From NCBI RefSeq assembly GCF_001683795.1, contig NZ_LIGX01000035.1:62001-126000 (forward strand): a stretch of 64,000 bases of DNA, read 5' to 3'. Shown one piece after another: positions 25,916-38,814 of the stretch. Below the pieces are notes generated by a model. The model was not told where the DNA came from and ran no database searches. It was given only the letters and a program-made list of their open reading frames with translations. The stretch is from Neoakkermansia glycaniphila. GTDB lineage: Bacteria; Verrucomicrobiota; Verrucomicrobiia; Verrucomicrobiales; Akkermansiaceae. Position 1 is the stretch's first letter. Each line of letters starts with the position of its first letter. Position numbers and translations under genes: made by a program.

Positions 25916-26941
25916 ATGCTTCTCGCGCTCGCGCCCATGCAGGATGTTTCCGACCTCGCGATGATCCGTACCCTGCACAGGCTCGGCACGCTGCCCGACT
26001 ACTTCATCACGGAGTACTTCCGCACCACGCCGCACCACCGCAAGCTCGCCCCCTCCACCCTCAGCAGCATCACGGAAAATGAAACCGGAGTCCCGATCTA
26101 CGGACAGCTCGTCGGCTCGGACATCCCCGCCCTCGTGCGCGATGCGCAGGCATTGATGCAATACCCCGTTGCCGGAGTGGACCTCAACGTCGGCTGCCCC
26201 GCCCCCATCGTCACCCGCAAATACGCGGGCGCGGGACTGCTCCGCGTCCTCTCGCGGCTCGATTCCACCCTCGGCGCGCTGCGCGACGCCCTGCCCGCCG
26301 GAGCCTTCACCGTCAAATGCCGCATCGGCTGGGAAGACCCCGCCGAATTCGAACAAATCCTCCCCATCCTCCGCAAACACGCGCCCGACCGCCTCGCCAT
26401 CCATGCCCGCACCATGGCGGAAGGCTACCGCACCCCCGTCCACATCGAAACCGTCCGGCGCGCCGTTGCGGAAATGGAATGCCCCGTCATCGCCAACGGC
26501 AACGTGGCGGATGCGGAATCCGCCGCCGCATGGCAACGAGCCGCCAACCCCGCCGGGCTGATGATCGGACGCGGAGCCGTGCGCAACCCCTACCTCTTCC
26601 GACGCCTCCGGGGAGAAGCCGCCCCGACCTGCCGCGACATGATGGCCTACGCCCTCGCCCTGTTCGAGGAGACCGCCCGGCTCTTCACCCCCTACAAGGA
26701 AATCGACCACATCCACCGCATGAAAAAATTCCTCGTCTATGTGGCCGAAGGATTGCCGGACGACTTCGGCCACCGCATGCGCCGCGCCACCACAAAGGAA
26801 ACCCTGCTCCAGCCCGTCAGGGACCACCTCGACACCGATACCCCCTACCCCGAAACTCCGCCGGAACACTCCCGGCTCATCGCCCACGTCGCCGCGCTGA
26901 AAGCCGCCGCCCCGCCGCCCGGCACCGCACCCTCGCCTTGA
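25916..26941 (+). CDS. dus: tRNA-dihydrouridine synthase
   Basis: FMN enzyme reducing uridines in the tRNA D-loop. The 341-residue product shows LALAPMQDVSD at the N-terminus, GVDLNVGCPAP near 88 (conserved catalytic-cysteine region), IHARTMAEGY near 160, VIANGNV and GLMIGRGAVRNPYLF. These are the Dus TIM-barrel signatures. The C-terminal helical domain is present. It is divergent from ispH, the starts being 79 bases apart. The DusA/B/C subclass cannot be fixed by eye. Confidence 0.93.
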   Translation: MLLALAPMQDVSDLAMIRTLHRLGTLPDYFITEYFRTTPHHRKLAPSTLSSITENETGVPIYGQLVGSDIPALVRDAQALMQYPVAGVDLNVGCPAPIVTRKYAGAGLLRVLSRLDSTLGALRDALPAGAFTVKCRIGWEDPAEFEQILPILRKHAPDRLAIHARTMAEGYRTPVHIETVRRAVAEMECPVIANGNVADAESAAAWQRAANPAGLMIGRGAVRNPYLFRRLRGEAAPTCRDMMAYALALFEETARLFTPYKEIDHIHRMKKFLVYVAEGLPDDFGHRMRRATTKETLLQPVRDHLDTDTPYPETPPEHSRLIAHVAALKAAAPPPGTAPSP

Positions 26942-26998
26942 CAACGGCGCCCGTTTCCCCTACCATTCCGCGCCCCGCCCCTCGCCGGACACACCGCC

Positions 26999-28369
26999 AT
27001 GGAACAGGATCGACACATGCAGGCCCTGGAGCGCGAACCCATCGGCAAGCTCCTCCTCCAATACTCCCTTCCGGCCATCGCCGGCATGGTGGCGTATTCG
27101 CTGTATAACGTCATCGACAGCATCTTCATCGGCCACGGCGTAGGAGCCGAAGCCCTCTCCGGCCTCGGAGTCGCCTTCCCCATCATGAGCCTCGTCTTCG
27201 CGCTCGGCACCCTTGTGGGCATCGGTGGCGCAGCCGTCTGCTCCATCACCCTTGGCAGGCACGACCGGGAAGGCGCATTCAACGTCTTCGGCAACATGCT
27301 CCTGCTCAGCATCATCCTCGGCATCGCCTTCGGGTGGGGATGCTGCCCCATCCTGCACCCCATCCTGCACCTCTTCGGAGCCAGCTCCGGCACCATGCCG
27401 CATGCCTACGACTTCATGCTCGTCACCCTGCTCGGCCTGCCGCTCACCTACGCCTTCTTCAACATGAACCACGCCATGCGCGCCTCCGGCTACCCGCGCA
27501 AGGCCATGCTCACCACCATCATCACCGTCGTCGCCAACGTCGCCTTCGCCCCCGTCTTCATCTTCACTCTCGGCTGGGGGATGACAGGGGCAGCCATCGC
27601 CACGCTCCTCGCGCAATGCGTCGGCCTGGCATGGATCATCCACCACTACCGCGACAGCTCGCACACCATCCACTTCACCAAAGGCATCTACCGGCTCCGC
27701 CGGGGAATCTGCACCGCCATCGCCTCCATCGGCATGGCACCCTGCCTGCTGAATGCCTGCGGCTGCATCGTCGTCCTCGTCATCAACCGGCAACTGCTGG
27801 ATCACGGCGGAGACCCGGCGGTGGGAGCCTTCGGCGTCATCAGCCGCGTACAGATCCTCGTCGTCATGGTCGTCATCGGCCTCACGCAGGGCATGCAACC
27901 CATCGCAGGCTACAACCTCGGCGCAGGACGGCTCGACCGTGTGCGGCAGGTCCTCCGCTACGGCATCATCGCCGGCACCGGCATCACCACCTTCGGATGG
28001 CTCGCCTGCGAACTCTTCCCGCACATGCTCGCCGGCATGTTCACCGACAACGCCGAACTGAAAGAAATCGCCGAACGCGGGTTGCGCCTCAGCGCACTGG
28101 CCTTCCCCCTCATCGGCGCCCCCATCGTCATCGGGAACTTCTTCCAATCCATCGGCAGGGCGCGAATCTCCATCTTCCTCTCGCTCACCCGCCAGATGAT
28201 CTTCCTCGTGCCTCTGCTGCTCGTCCTCCCCACCTTCTGGGGGCAGAACGGCATCTGGTTCGCCATGGCCACGGCAGACCTCATCTCCTCCGCCGTAGCA
28301 TGGATCACCCTGTCATGGTTCTTCCGCCGCAAAATGAAAAGCGGCATCCATGACGAAGAAATGGCCTGA
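26999..28369 (+). CDS. MATE-family efflux transporter
   Basis: The 456-residue product has twelve predicted transmembrane helices in two six-helix halves. It starts MEQDRHMQALEREPIGKLLLQYSLPAIAGMV, the usual NorM/DinF-type start. IDSIFIGHGVGAEALSGLG and the second-half TQGMQPIAGYNLGAGRLDRV are family signatures. It would export cationic drugs or metabolites using Na+ or H+. It begins 57 bases after dus and is probably co-transcribed. The CRISPR array trailer lies just downstream, and no terminator was seen between. Confidence 0.93.
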   Translation: MEQDRHMQALEREPIGKLLLQYSLPAIAGMVAYSLYNVIDSIFIGHGVGAEALSGLGVAFPIMSLVFALGTLVGIGGAAVCSITLGRHDREGAFNVFGNMLLLSIILGIAFGWGCCPILHPILHLFGASSGTMPHAYDFMLVTLLGLPLTYAFFNMNHAMRASGYPRKAMLTTIITVVANVAFAPVFIFTLGWGMTGAAIATLLAQCVGLAWIIHHYRDSSHTIHFTKGIYRLRRGICTAIASIGMAPCLLNACGCIVVLVINRQLLDHGGDPAVGAFGVISRVQILVVMVVIGLTQGMQPIAGYNLGAGRLDRVRQVLRYGIIAGTGITTFGWLACELFPHMLAGMFTDNAELKEIAERGLRLSALAFPLIGAPIVIGNFFQSIGRARISIFLSLTRQMIFLVPLLLVLPTFWGQNGIWFAMATADLISSAVAWITLSWFFRRKMKSGIHDEEMA

Positions 28370-28376
28370 GGTAGAA

Positions 28377-29483
28377 ACATCTCCCGCCGCACTCCGTGGG
28401 GAGTGCGACCTTATCGCCGGTCTGCACCCTCATGAACGGAGGGTTTCAATCCACGCACTCCGTGAGGAGTGCGACCCGATCGAGCAAAAAATGCTGGCGA
28501 AGCATGCCAGTTTCAATCCACGCACTCCGTGAGGAGTGCGACATGGTACCCGGATATGGACAGCGGCATCCCCTGCGTTTCAATCCACGCACTCCGTGAG
28601 GAGTGCGACCTTGCCCGTGGCGGAGTGCCGGGCAGGGATGAAGGTTTCAATCCACGCACTCCGTGAGGAGTGCGACCCCCTATTATTCGACACGACAGGC
28701 GGGCTTCCGATGTTTCAATCCACGCACTCCGTGAGGAGTGCGACATGCGGCGAGGGTGAAGAGGGAATCTGACGGCAAGTTTCAATCCACGCACTCCGTG
28801 AGGAGTGCGACATCTACTCGACGCAGGAGATGCGCATGGCCAGCAGTTTCAATCCACGCACTCCGTGAGGAGTGCGACACCATCCCCGGCGACCCGGAAC
28901 CCATCGCCGCCGGTTTCAATCCACGCACTCCGTGAGGAGTGCGACCATGCCAATTTCCTCATGTGATGTAGCCGAGATGAGTTTCAATTCACGCACTCCG
29001 TGAGGAGTGCGACGATATAGCCCACGCGGCACGGTGCTGATTGTGGAGTTTCAATTCACGCACTCCGTGAGGAGTGCGACATTTTCAGGCTGCGGGGAGG
29101 CGAGGTAAGGGAGGGTTTCAATTCACGCACTCCGTGAGGAGTGCGACGTTCATCGCCTTCATGTCAATGACTTCTTGTTTTGAGTTTCAATTCACGCACT
29201 CCGTGAGGAGTGCGACTCATCGCTTCCGCCCGCGTCACCCCGGAATCTAGTTTCAATTCACGCACTCCGTGAGGAGTGCGACCCCTTCGCTCAGCGGCTT
29301 GCTGCTTCCCCCTGTTGTTTCAATTCACGCACTCCGTGAGGAGTGCGACCAGATACAGGGAGACGCTTTCCGTCATGTTCAATGTTTCAATTCACGCACT
29401 CCGTGAGGAGTGCGACTTTTCACGATATTGGAACCGGCGGCAAGGCTGATGTTTCAATTCACGCACTCCGTGAGGAGTGCGAC
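28377..29483 (-). CRISPR. CRISPR array 2 (17 repeats, 16 spacers)
   Basis: Same 33-base type I-C-like repeat and polarity as array 1. Plus-strand repeats start at 28443, 28510, 28577, 28644, 28712, 28779, 28846, 28913, 28981, 29048, 29115, 29184, 29250, 29317, 29384 and 29451, preceded by a degenerate terminal copy ending at 28409. Spacers are 33-36 bases. The eight repeats from 28443 to 28945 read CAATCCACG; the eight from 28981 to 29483, next to the leader, read CAATTCACG. The terminal degenerate copy marks the old, trailer end. Confidence 0.99.
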
Positions 29484-29661
29484 AGCCAAGACCATAACAC
29501 ATTGATAAAGCCTTGTCCATGCTTGCATTTGCGCGGACTTGCTGACGTACTGCCGAAAAGCAGACGATTGCACCCGCGCCAGTCCTTTCAATCTTCTGAT
29601 TCCCAGCGAATCACGCATTTCGCAGATCTCCCGGGAATTTCGCCACAGCTTGGGGTTCGCG
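29484..29661 (-). promoter_or_regulatory. CRISPR array 2 leader
   Basis: Homologous to the array 1 leader. The proximal block after the last repeat carries CCATAACA and GCCTTGTCCATGCTTGCATT. The identical 37-base distal block is at 29625-29661. The distance from repeat end to distal block is 142 bases in both leaders, while the middle has diverged. No gene is supported from 29484 to 29813. Confidence 0.85.
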
Positions 29662-29813
29662 CCACGGCGGCCATTCCTGACATTCGGAATTGTAGGGCAG
29701 GTCTCGACGATGGGCAAGTCTTTTCCATCAATCGCCTGCCCAGCCGCCGCAAAATACCGCCCGTTTCACAAGCTGCCACACTGTCCTTTCCCCTTGCTGC
29801 AGGAGACTCAGCC

Positions 29814-30816
29814 TCATACTCTCCGCTGCCTTCTCCACATCCCGGCGAGGCATCCCGCCAAAGCCAGAGCGGCGGCGGACGGTTCGGGCGCCAAGTTCAG
29901 CGGTGCAGTGAGCGCATGGATGGAAGTGACTTCCCACCCAGTCGCCGTCGCAGGGTCATAGGCATACTGCGCCGTTTCATTGTCGATGCCTTCCAGATAG
30001 AGGTGGCCGGTGTCCGACATTTTGAGTATCTGCCGGAACATGGCGATCCGGTAGTCGTCCGAATCGGTGAGGTACAGGATGAGGTCTCCTTCTTCCGTAT
30101 AGTCGTATCCCCACATGGTGATTGCGTGCCCCGTAGTCGGAGAGGTCAGGCTGAGGGAGACGCCCCAGCCGTTGTCGATATAATCGGTGAAGACTCCGGT
30201 GAATTCTTTCTTAAGGCTCGTATTGCCCACGGAATAGAAGCCATAGCTCCGGAACAGGGGCGATTCGATGGCGTCCATATCGAAGGTCATGCCAAGATGG
30301 CTCCAGTACCCGCCCGGAGATATCGGAGTCGTCTGTATCTGTGACGATGTCGGATAGTATACATCAGGCAGCATGCCGCCGTTGAACCACCAGTTCCACG
30401 CCTGTTCCACCTGCCCTCCCCCGTCGGTCCAGTTTCTCGTGATCATCTGGTAGATGAAGAGTTGCGCAACCTGCGGCATGGCGACATAGGTGGAGGCGTA
30501 TCCGTTCGGCGTGGAAGCGGCTACGTCTGTACGGTTGTCCTGCCACCACTGGAGGATGTTGGAGGCTGCAGCGGCCCAGCACATCAGGCTATCTATTCCA
30601 TTCCTTCGGGCGGGTCGGAGCCGGTTCTTCCCACCAGTTGGGCTGTGCAAGGGGCCAGTCCGTCCACTTCGTCTTCTTGTTCACATCGTACCATCCTTCC
30701 GTTTCGGAGACGTGGGGGATGAAGACGGGAGCCGCCCCGGAGATGCCTGAAGAGAGGAAGAAGAGCAGCATGCCCGCTGCGGAAATCAGGGTCGACACGG
30801 AAAAGGAGGATGACAT
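29814..30816 (-). pseudogene. IdeS/Mac-like cysteine protease, frameshifted (copy A)
   Basis: The N-terminal part (30816 to about 30597) has a signal peptide and the segment GWYDVNKKTKWTDWPLAQPN, then stops. The reading frame continues in another phase with DSLMCWAAAASNILQWWQDN (active cysteine), GHAITMWGY and LYLTDSDDYRIAMFRQ (His and Asp), and ends EPSAAALALAGCLAGMWRRQRRV, a PEP-CTERM-type anchor. The intact paralogue at 47013-48017 shows that about 10 bases are missing at the break (between ...PKEWN and DSLMCW). Unless the break is a sequencing error, the gene is inactive. It follows carB on the same strand. Confidence 0.8.
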
Positions 30817-31030
30817 TGTATAAAGCTAGCCGATTGCAGAATGGCTGTCAAGCAAACGGTCTCGCCCGAATTCTATTTCTCGGAACGGGCTGCACCCCAC
30901 CGTTTTCCCGTACCCGGCCATGCGCTTCCCGCATCTCCGCTCCGCCAAGGGATTCCATGCGCAAATGCTCCTCTCCGGCGATCCTTTGTGAATACCCGCC
31001 ATTCGCTTGCCAATGCCGCCATGGCATCCA

Positions 31031-31064
31031 CAAAAATCCCCCGGTACGGGAAGCGCACCGGGGG
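31031..31064 (-). terminator. carB terminator
   Basis: On the minus strand a CCCCCGGT/ACCGGGGG stem with a GCGCTTCCCGT loop is followed by ATTTTTG, 28 bases after the carB stop. The remaining interval to 30816 holds no gene I can support. Confidence 0.85.
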
Positions 31065-31091
31065 AGGGAATCGGGCGGAGCCGATGCAGGA

Positions 31092-34289
<3,198 letters not shown>

Positions 34290-34493
34290 ATTTTAGGTTA
34301 AATCCCAAGGGGTATGCCATAACAGGCTCGAAAAAGCAAGACTAAAGTATTTTTTATTACGAAATCGGCAAGAGGCATTGTACCATGGCATCCACTGCCG
34401 GAGCATCCGGCCCATGCCTTTTTATCGGAAACAGGGAGACGAACAGGCCTCATTCGGCTTGGCAAATCCGGCGGGATGCATTATCATAGGATC

Positions 34494-34976
34494 ATGCCCG
34501 ATTCTTCCCCGGCTCAATCTGCTCCCGCCCGCCGCCGATTCTTCTCCCGCCTCGGACGGCGCGGCTACCTGCCCTGGCTCCTGCTCTTCCTGCTGGCCGA
34601 TTGCCTGAACTCATGGGCATTGTGGGATTACTTCCACTCATGGACGCCCGGCACCCAAGAGCCGGACATGCTCCACACAGTCATGCAGAGCCTGCTGCTG
34701 CCGAGCACGCTCTTCCTCATCGTCATGAGCATTCGCCGCCTGCGCGATGCCGCGCACAGCGGATGGTGGGTGCTGGCGCCCATCGTCTGCCTGTTTGTCC
34801 AAAGCATCATCTCCTTGCCTGAAGATGTTTTCCAGGCGATGGCCTATACGCACCCCGGGGCGTGGATTCTTTTCATCGCCATCGCCCTCATGCAATCCAC
34901 TCCCGGCCCGAACAAGTACGGGCCTGCCCCTCTAAACCGCCGGGCCGCACGGAACGAAGAGGCTCCGGAAGCCTGA
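34494..34976 (+). CDS. DUF805-family membrane protein
   Basis: The 160-residue product has four predicted transmembrane helices. The family pattern MSIRRLRDAAHSGWWVLAPI is followed by the end motif STPGPNKYGPAPL, both diagnostic of DUF805 proteins. Function is unknown in the family; members are small inner-membrane proteins sometimes linked to stress. The ATG at 34494 (MPDSSPAQ) was chosen over 34476 because it lies closer to the first helix. Divergent from carB. Confidence 0.85.
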   Translation: MPDSSPAQSAPARRRFFSRLGRRGYLPWLLLFLLADCLNSWALWDYFHSWTPGTQEPDMLHTVMQSLLLPSTLFLIVMSIRRLRDAAHSGWWVLAPIVCLFVQSIISLPEDVFQAMAYTHPGAWILFIAIALMQSTPGPNKYGPAPLNRRAARNEEAPEA

Positions 34977-35112
34977 AAACGGCCTTTCCTGAAACGCCTC
35001 CGCCCGCTTCATGTCATGGAAGGGCAAACTCCTTGCTTGAATTTCTGCGGCACATAGGCGAAACTCTCGCGCGAAGGCGGCGCGATGCCGTCTCTCGTAC
35101 TTCGCATACACA

Positions 35113-36429
35113 ATGAGTTCGAACTTAGCCCAAGAAGCTCTTCAATACCACGAATTCCCACGCCCCGGCAAACTTGAAGTCCTGCCCTGCAAATCCTGTT
35201 TTTCCGTGCAGGACCTGACTCTCGCCTATTCCCCGGGCGTTGCGGAACCCTGCCTCCGCATTCAGGAGGATCCCGCCGCCGCCGCACTTTACACCGGAAA
35301 ATCCAACCTCGTCGCCGTCATCAGCAACGGCACCGCCGTCCTCGGCCTCGGCAACATCGGAGCCGCCGCCTCCAAGCCCGTGATGGAAGGCAAGGGACTT
35401 CTTTTCAAGATTTACGCGGACATCGACGTGTTCGACCTCGAACTGAACGTCACCCAGCCCGAAAAGCTCATCGAAGTCATCAAAACCATGGAGCCGACCT
35501 TTGGCGCCATCAACCTCGAAGACATCAAGGCCCCCGAATGCTTCATGGTCGAAGAACGCCTGAGGCAGGAAATGAACATCCCCGTCTTCCATGACGACCA
35601 GCACGGCACCGCCGTCATCTCCGGCGCAGCCCTGCTGAACGCCGCCGACCTGACGAACCGCCACCTCGAAGACATGAAATGCGTCGTCGTCGGAGCCGGA
35701 GCCGCCGGCATCGCCTGCGCGAGGTTCTACATGGCTCTCGGCGTACGCCGCGAAAACATCTACATGTTCGACTCCCGCGGCCTCATCCATACCGGACGCC
35801 TCGACCTGCACGCCACCAAGGCACAGTTCGCCCAGAGCGAGGAATGCTCGCTGGAAGTCGCCCTGCAAGGAGCGGACATCTTCCTCGGCCTCTCGAAGAA
35901 AGGCCTGCTCAAGCCGGAAATGGTCAAAACCATGGCCCCGCACCCCATCATCTTCGCCTGCGCGAACCCGGACCCGGAAATCACCTACGACGATGCCAAG
36001 GCCGCCCGCCCGGATTGCATCATGGGCTCCGGCCGCTCCGACTGGCCGAACCAGGTGAACAACGTCTCCTGCTTCCCGTACATCTTCCGCGCCGCGCTCG
36101 ACGTACATGCCACCTGCATCAACGAGCCGATGAAAATAGCCGCCGCCCGCGCGCTGGCGGATCTCGCCAAGCAGCCCGTACCGGAATCCGTCGTCAAGGC
36201 AAGCGGCGGCAAGCCTCTGGAATTCGGCATCGACTACGTCATTCCGAAACCGCTAGACCCGCGCATGATCGAATACCTCTGCCCGGCCATCGCCGAGGCG
36301 GCCATCATCTCCGGAGTCGCCAAAAACCCCGAGTTGCTGAACAATGTGGAAGCCTACAAGGCGGCTCTCAAATCCAGAATCGCCCACGTCTCGAAACGCA
36401 CCCACGCGCTCGTAGATTCTTACAAATAA
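35113..36429 (+). CDS. NAD(P)-dependent malic enzyme
   Basis: Oxidative decarboxylation of malate to pyruvate. The 438-residue product is the short bacterial form without a phosphotransacetylase domain. Visible signatures are [12 protein letters not shown] near 35, [17 protein letters not shown] [21 protein letters not shown] (split here by the conserved LGLGNIG core), [20 protein letters not shown] near 158, and the Rossmann [15 protein letters not shown] near 190. Cofactor preference is not decided by eye. A strong terminator follows. It stands alone as a monocistronic unit. Confidence 0.95.
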   Translation: MSSNLAQEALQYHEFPRPGKLEVLPCKSCFSVQDLTLAYSPGVAEPCLRIQEDPAAAALYTGKSNLVAVISNGTAVLGLGNIGAAASKPVMEGKGLLFKIYADIDVFDLELNVTQPEKLIEVIKTMEPTFGAINLEDIKAPECFMVEERLRQEMNIPVFHDDQHGTAVISGAALLNAADLTNRHLEDMKCVVVGAGAAGIACARFYMALGVRRENIYMFDSRGLIHTGRLDLHATKAQFAQSEECSLEVALQGADIFLGLSKKGLLKPEMVKTMAPHPIIFACANPDPEITYDDAKAARPDCIMGSGRSDWPNQVNNVSCFPYIFRAALDVHATCINEPMKIAAARALADLAKQPVPESVVKASGGKPLEFGIDYVIPKPLDPRMIEYLCPAIAEAAIISGVAKNPELLNNVEAYKAALKSRIAHVSKRTHALVDSYK

Positions 36430-36446
36430 ACACCTCCACAGAGACA

Positions 36447-36475
36447 AGGCCGGGCATCGACCCGGCCTTTTTCTT
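36447..36475 (+). terminator. Malic enzyme terminator
   Basis: AGGCCGGG/CCCGGCCT stem with a CATCGA loop followed by TTTTTCTTT, 18 bases after the malic enzyme stop. Confidence 0.92.
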
Positions 36476-36542
36476 TGAATCAACAACAGGGCTATTCCTC
36501 TTCGGCAGATGGCGTGAACCGCCACATACATGATGCCGTTTA

Positions 36543-37664
36543 TTGAAAGGAAAGCACGTGGCAGAATTACTGAAACACAGGTTTTACAACGGCGAGTCGC
36601 TCCACCGGCTCGCTGCGAGCATACGCGCCGTCCATCCTGCTTTCCGAGTCGATGCTTTTGTCAACGGCATTATGGACGAAACATGGGACGCATTGGAACT
36701 GAAAGCCCGCATGCGGTGGATTGCCATCAATCTGGGAAAGCATCTGCCGGCCGATTACGAGCAGGCTCTCGGCATCATCGACCGGGTCGTCGCAGGCTAT
36801 CCTGCCGGATTCAACGACTATGCTTCCATGTACTTCCCGGACTTCGTCGAAGTCTACGGGCAGGATGAACGCCATTGGGATCTGTCGATAGCCGCCTTGG
36901 AACGATACACTCCATCCTCCTCCGCCGAGTTTGCCGTAAGGCCTTTCATCATCAGGCATGAGAAGCGCATGATGGCGCAGATGGCCGCATGGGCCGGGCA
37001 TGGCAACGAACATGTCAGGCGGCTTGCCAGCGAGGGTTGCCGCCCGCAGCTGCCGTGGGGGCAGGCATTGCCCGGCTTCAAAAAGGACCCGTCGCCGGTA
37101 CTTGCCATTCTGGAGCGACTCAAAGCCGACCCGTCGCTGTATGTCCGCAAAAGCGTCGCCAACAACCTCAACGACATTTCCAAAACACATCCCGGCCTGA
37201 TAGCAAAAATCGCCCGGGACTGGTACGGTAAAAACCAACATACCGATTGGATTGTGAAGCACGGGTGCAGGACGCTTCTCAAACAGGGCAACAGGGATGC
37301 GCTGGCCCTCTTCGGATTCGCAGATACCGATTGTGTACATGTGGACGGCTTCGCTCTGAACCCGGCATCGATTCCCATAGGGGATGATCTCACCTTTTCC
37401 TTCACGATCGAAACAAGCAAAGACACCAAAGTACGGCTTGAATATGGCATTGACTATGTGAAAGCGAACGGCAAACGAAACCGCAAGATATTCAAGATAT
37501 CGGAACCTTCCATGAAGGCAAACGGGAAGAAGCCGTACACCAAAAAACATTCCTTTGCCGATGCAAGTACGCGCAGGCATTACCCCGGCACCCATTCGAT
37601 CACGCTGCTTGTCAACGGCATCGGGAGAGGTACTCTTGATTTCGAGGTAGTGGCCTCCCGATAG
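36543..37664 (+). CDS. AlkC-like DNA glycosylase (HEAT-repeat alkylation repair)
   Basis: The 373-residue product has HEAT-like helical repeats in residues 1-260, for example FVNGIMDETWDALELKARMR, MAAWAGHGNEHVRRLASEG and LKADPSLYVRKSVANNLNDI. The WAxHxNEHVRRLASEG region is typical of AlkD/AlkC-fold proteins. A C-terminal beta domain (about 270-373, ending SITLLVNGIGRGTLDFEVV) corresponds to the Ig-like domain known in AlkC. AlkC excises 3-methyladenine and 3-methylcytosine without base flipping. The gene is monocistronic. Confidence 0.85.
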   Translation: MKGKHVAELLKHRFYNGESLHRLAASIRAVHPAFRVDAFVNGIMDETWDALELKARMRWIAINLGKHLPADYEQALGIIDRVVAGYPAGFNDYASMYFPDFVEVYGQDERHWDLSIAALERYTPSSSAEFAVRPFIIRHEKRMMAQMAAWAGHGNEHVRRLASEGCRPQLPWGQALPGFKKDPSPVLAILERLKADPSLYVRKSVANNLNDISKTHPGLIAKIARDWYGKNQHTDWIVKHGCRTLLKQGNRDALALFGFADTDCVHVDGFALNPASIPIGDDLTFSFTIETSKDTKVRLEYGIDYVKANGKRNRKIFKISEPSMKANGKKPYTKKHSFADASTRRHYPGTHSITLLVNGIGRGTLDFEVVASR

Positions 37665-37822
37665 GCAGGGTCTCGCCCGACCGTCGCCAAAACGCTGTTC
37701 ATGCAAAAAAAATTAGAAAAAAAGCGGCATTTTTTTAAGACGGCGACGTTTTCAAACGTTATTTAAGAAAAGACAACAATTCGCCGCACACCATCCATCA
37801 ACCGGGGAACAAACGAAACGCC

Positions 37823-37978
37823 ATGGGCGCATACATCGACAGTCCGAAAACCGTAGCCTTTCATGCCTATATGAAACGGCATGCCGTCCTGCAGTGTCGC
37901 CACCGCTTCCCAACGGATTGCATGGAACAACGCATCACTTGCTGGCCGCTGAAGAACCCTTCGTTCCCTTCCTCATGA
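37823..37978 (+). CDS. Possible small leader ORF
   Basis: A 51-residue frame (MGAYIDSPKTVAFHAYMKRH...) whose TGA overlaps the ATG of the next gene as ATGA, the arrangement of translationally coupled genes. The sequence is basic and Cys-containing, with no recognised motif. It lies in an otherwise gene-free stretch of about 310 bases after the AlkC gene, whose first part (37690-37790) is A/T rich and has the near-palindrome ACGTTTTCAAACGT, a likely promoter area. Support is the overlap only. Confidence 0.35.
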   Translation: MGAYIDSPKTVAFHAYMKRHAVLQCRHRFPTDCMEQRITCWPLKNPSFPSS

Positions 37979-38424
37979 AATACACCTCGGAAACCATCCC
38001 TGTCATCCGGTGCTACGAACAGGTCCGCGGCATCTATCGGCGCATATATATCCGGCTCGGGCTGCTGGCCGCCGCGTTTGCCGCCTCACTCGCGGCGTTC
38101 TCCCTCGCGGGCGAAGACATCCCGTTTATAGCCTTTGCCATCTTCGTAGTCGCCGTCGTCATCGTCGCCATTCTGCCCGGCATCCTCTCCCTGTACGGCA
38201 TTCCCTGCCCACGCTGCCGCCACACCCGGACATGGTTCAGCATAGGCCCATGGTGGGACCGCCAGCTGCGCCTCCGCTGCACCCGGTGCCACACGAACTA
38301 CCAGACGGATTGCGGATTCAGTTTCTGGACCGGATATCCCACCCGGAGGCACATCCACGAAATGCCGCCGCCCACGGCCGAACGCCCGGCGGCCACCAAA
38401 ATTTTCACCCGAAAATCATCATGA
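37975..38424 (+). CDS. Membrane protein with C-terminal zinc-ribbon
   Basis: The 149-residue product has two transmembrane helices (about residues 25-45 and 48-70), then a cytoplasmic zinc ribbon. IPCPRCRHTRTW and LRCTRCHTNYQTDCG give two CxxC knuckles around residues 78-105. The start MKYTSETIPVIRCYEQVRG was chosen because the earlier start codon adds a poorly coding stretch. The stop overlaps the next ATG (ATGA). No named family. The layout suggests a small membrane adaptor, function unknown. Confidence 0.7.
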   Translation: MKYTSETIPVIRCYEQVRGIYRRIYIRLGLLAAAFAASLAAFSLAGEDIPFIAFAIFVVAVVIVAILPGILSLYGIPCPRCRHTRTWFSIGPWWDRQLRLRCTRCHTNYQTDCGFSFWTGYPTRRHIHEMPPPTAERPAATKIFTRKSS

Positions 38425-38744
38425 ACGATTTTGAAGAAATGCGGGATCTGATCGATGCCTTCGATCCCGAAGACTGCGAAGACATGGAAATCGTCGTCCC
38501 CATTTACGACAACCCCATGGACCGCCTCTGCCCTGCCTCCTTCGGCTATGCCCACGCAGCCCGCGCCCTCAAGGAAGAAGGCGAAGCACGCGACATCATC
38601 CGCTACGCCCGTGCACGCGGCGTCCATGTGCGGGTCATCCGGTTCGACCGCAACAAGTACGACCAGTACCGCCACGGCCAGCCCGACTCCATCGCCCTCC
38701 GCAGCGAATGGGCCGACCAGCAGGAAGGCATCTCCTTCTATTAA
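38421..38744 (+). CDS. Conserved small acidic protein
   Basis: The 107-residue product MNDFEEMRDLIDAFDPEDCE is strongly acidic at the N-terminus and has an alpha/beta centre (ARALKEEGEARDIIRYARARGVHVRVIRFDRNKYD). It is probably soluble. It is coupled to the upstream membrane zinc-ribbon gene by an ATGA overlap, so the two are likely made together. No family or function recognised. Confidence 0.65.
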   Translation: MNDFEEMRDLIDAFDPEDCEDMEIVVPIYDNPMDRLCPASFGYAHAARALKEEGEARDIIRYARARGVHVRVIRFDRNKYDQYRHGQPDSIALRSEWADQQEGISFY

Positions 38745-38814
38745 GAGGGAGCAGAGCGAAGCCGCCGTTCAAACACAAGAAAAAACTCCCCCTGAATTCA
38801 TTCGCCGCCCAACA

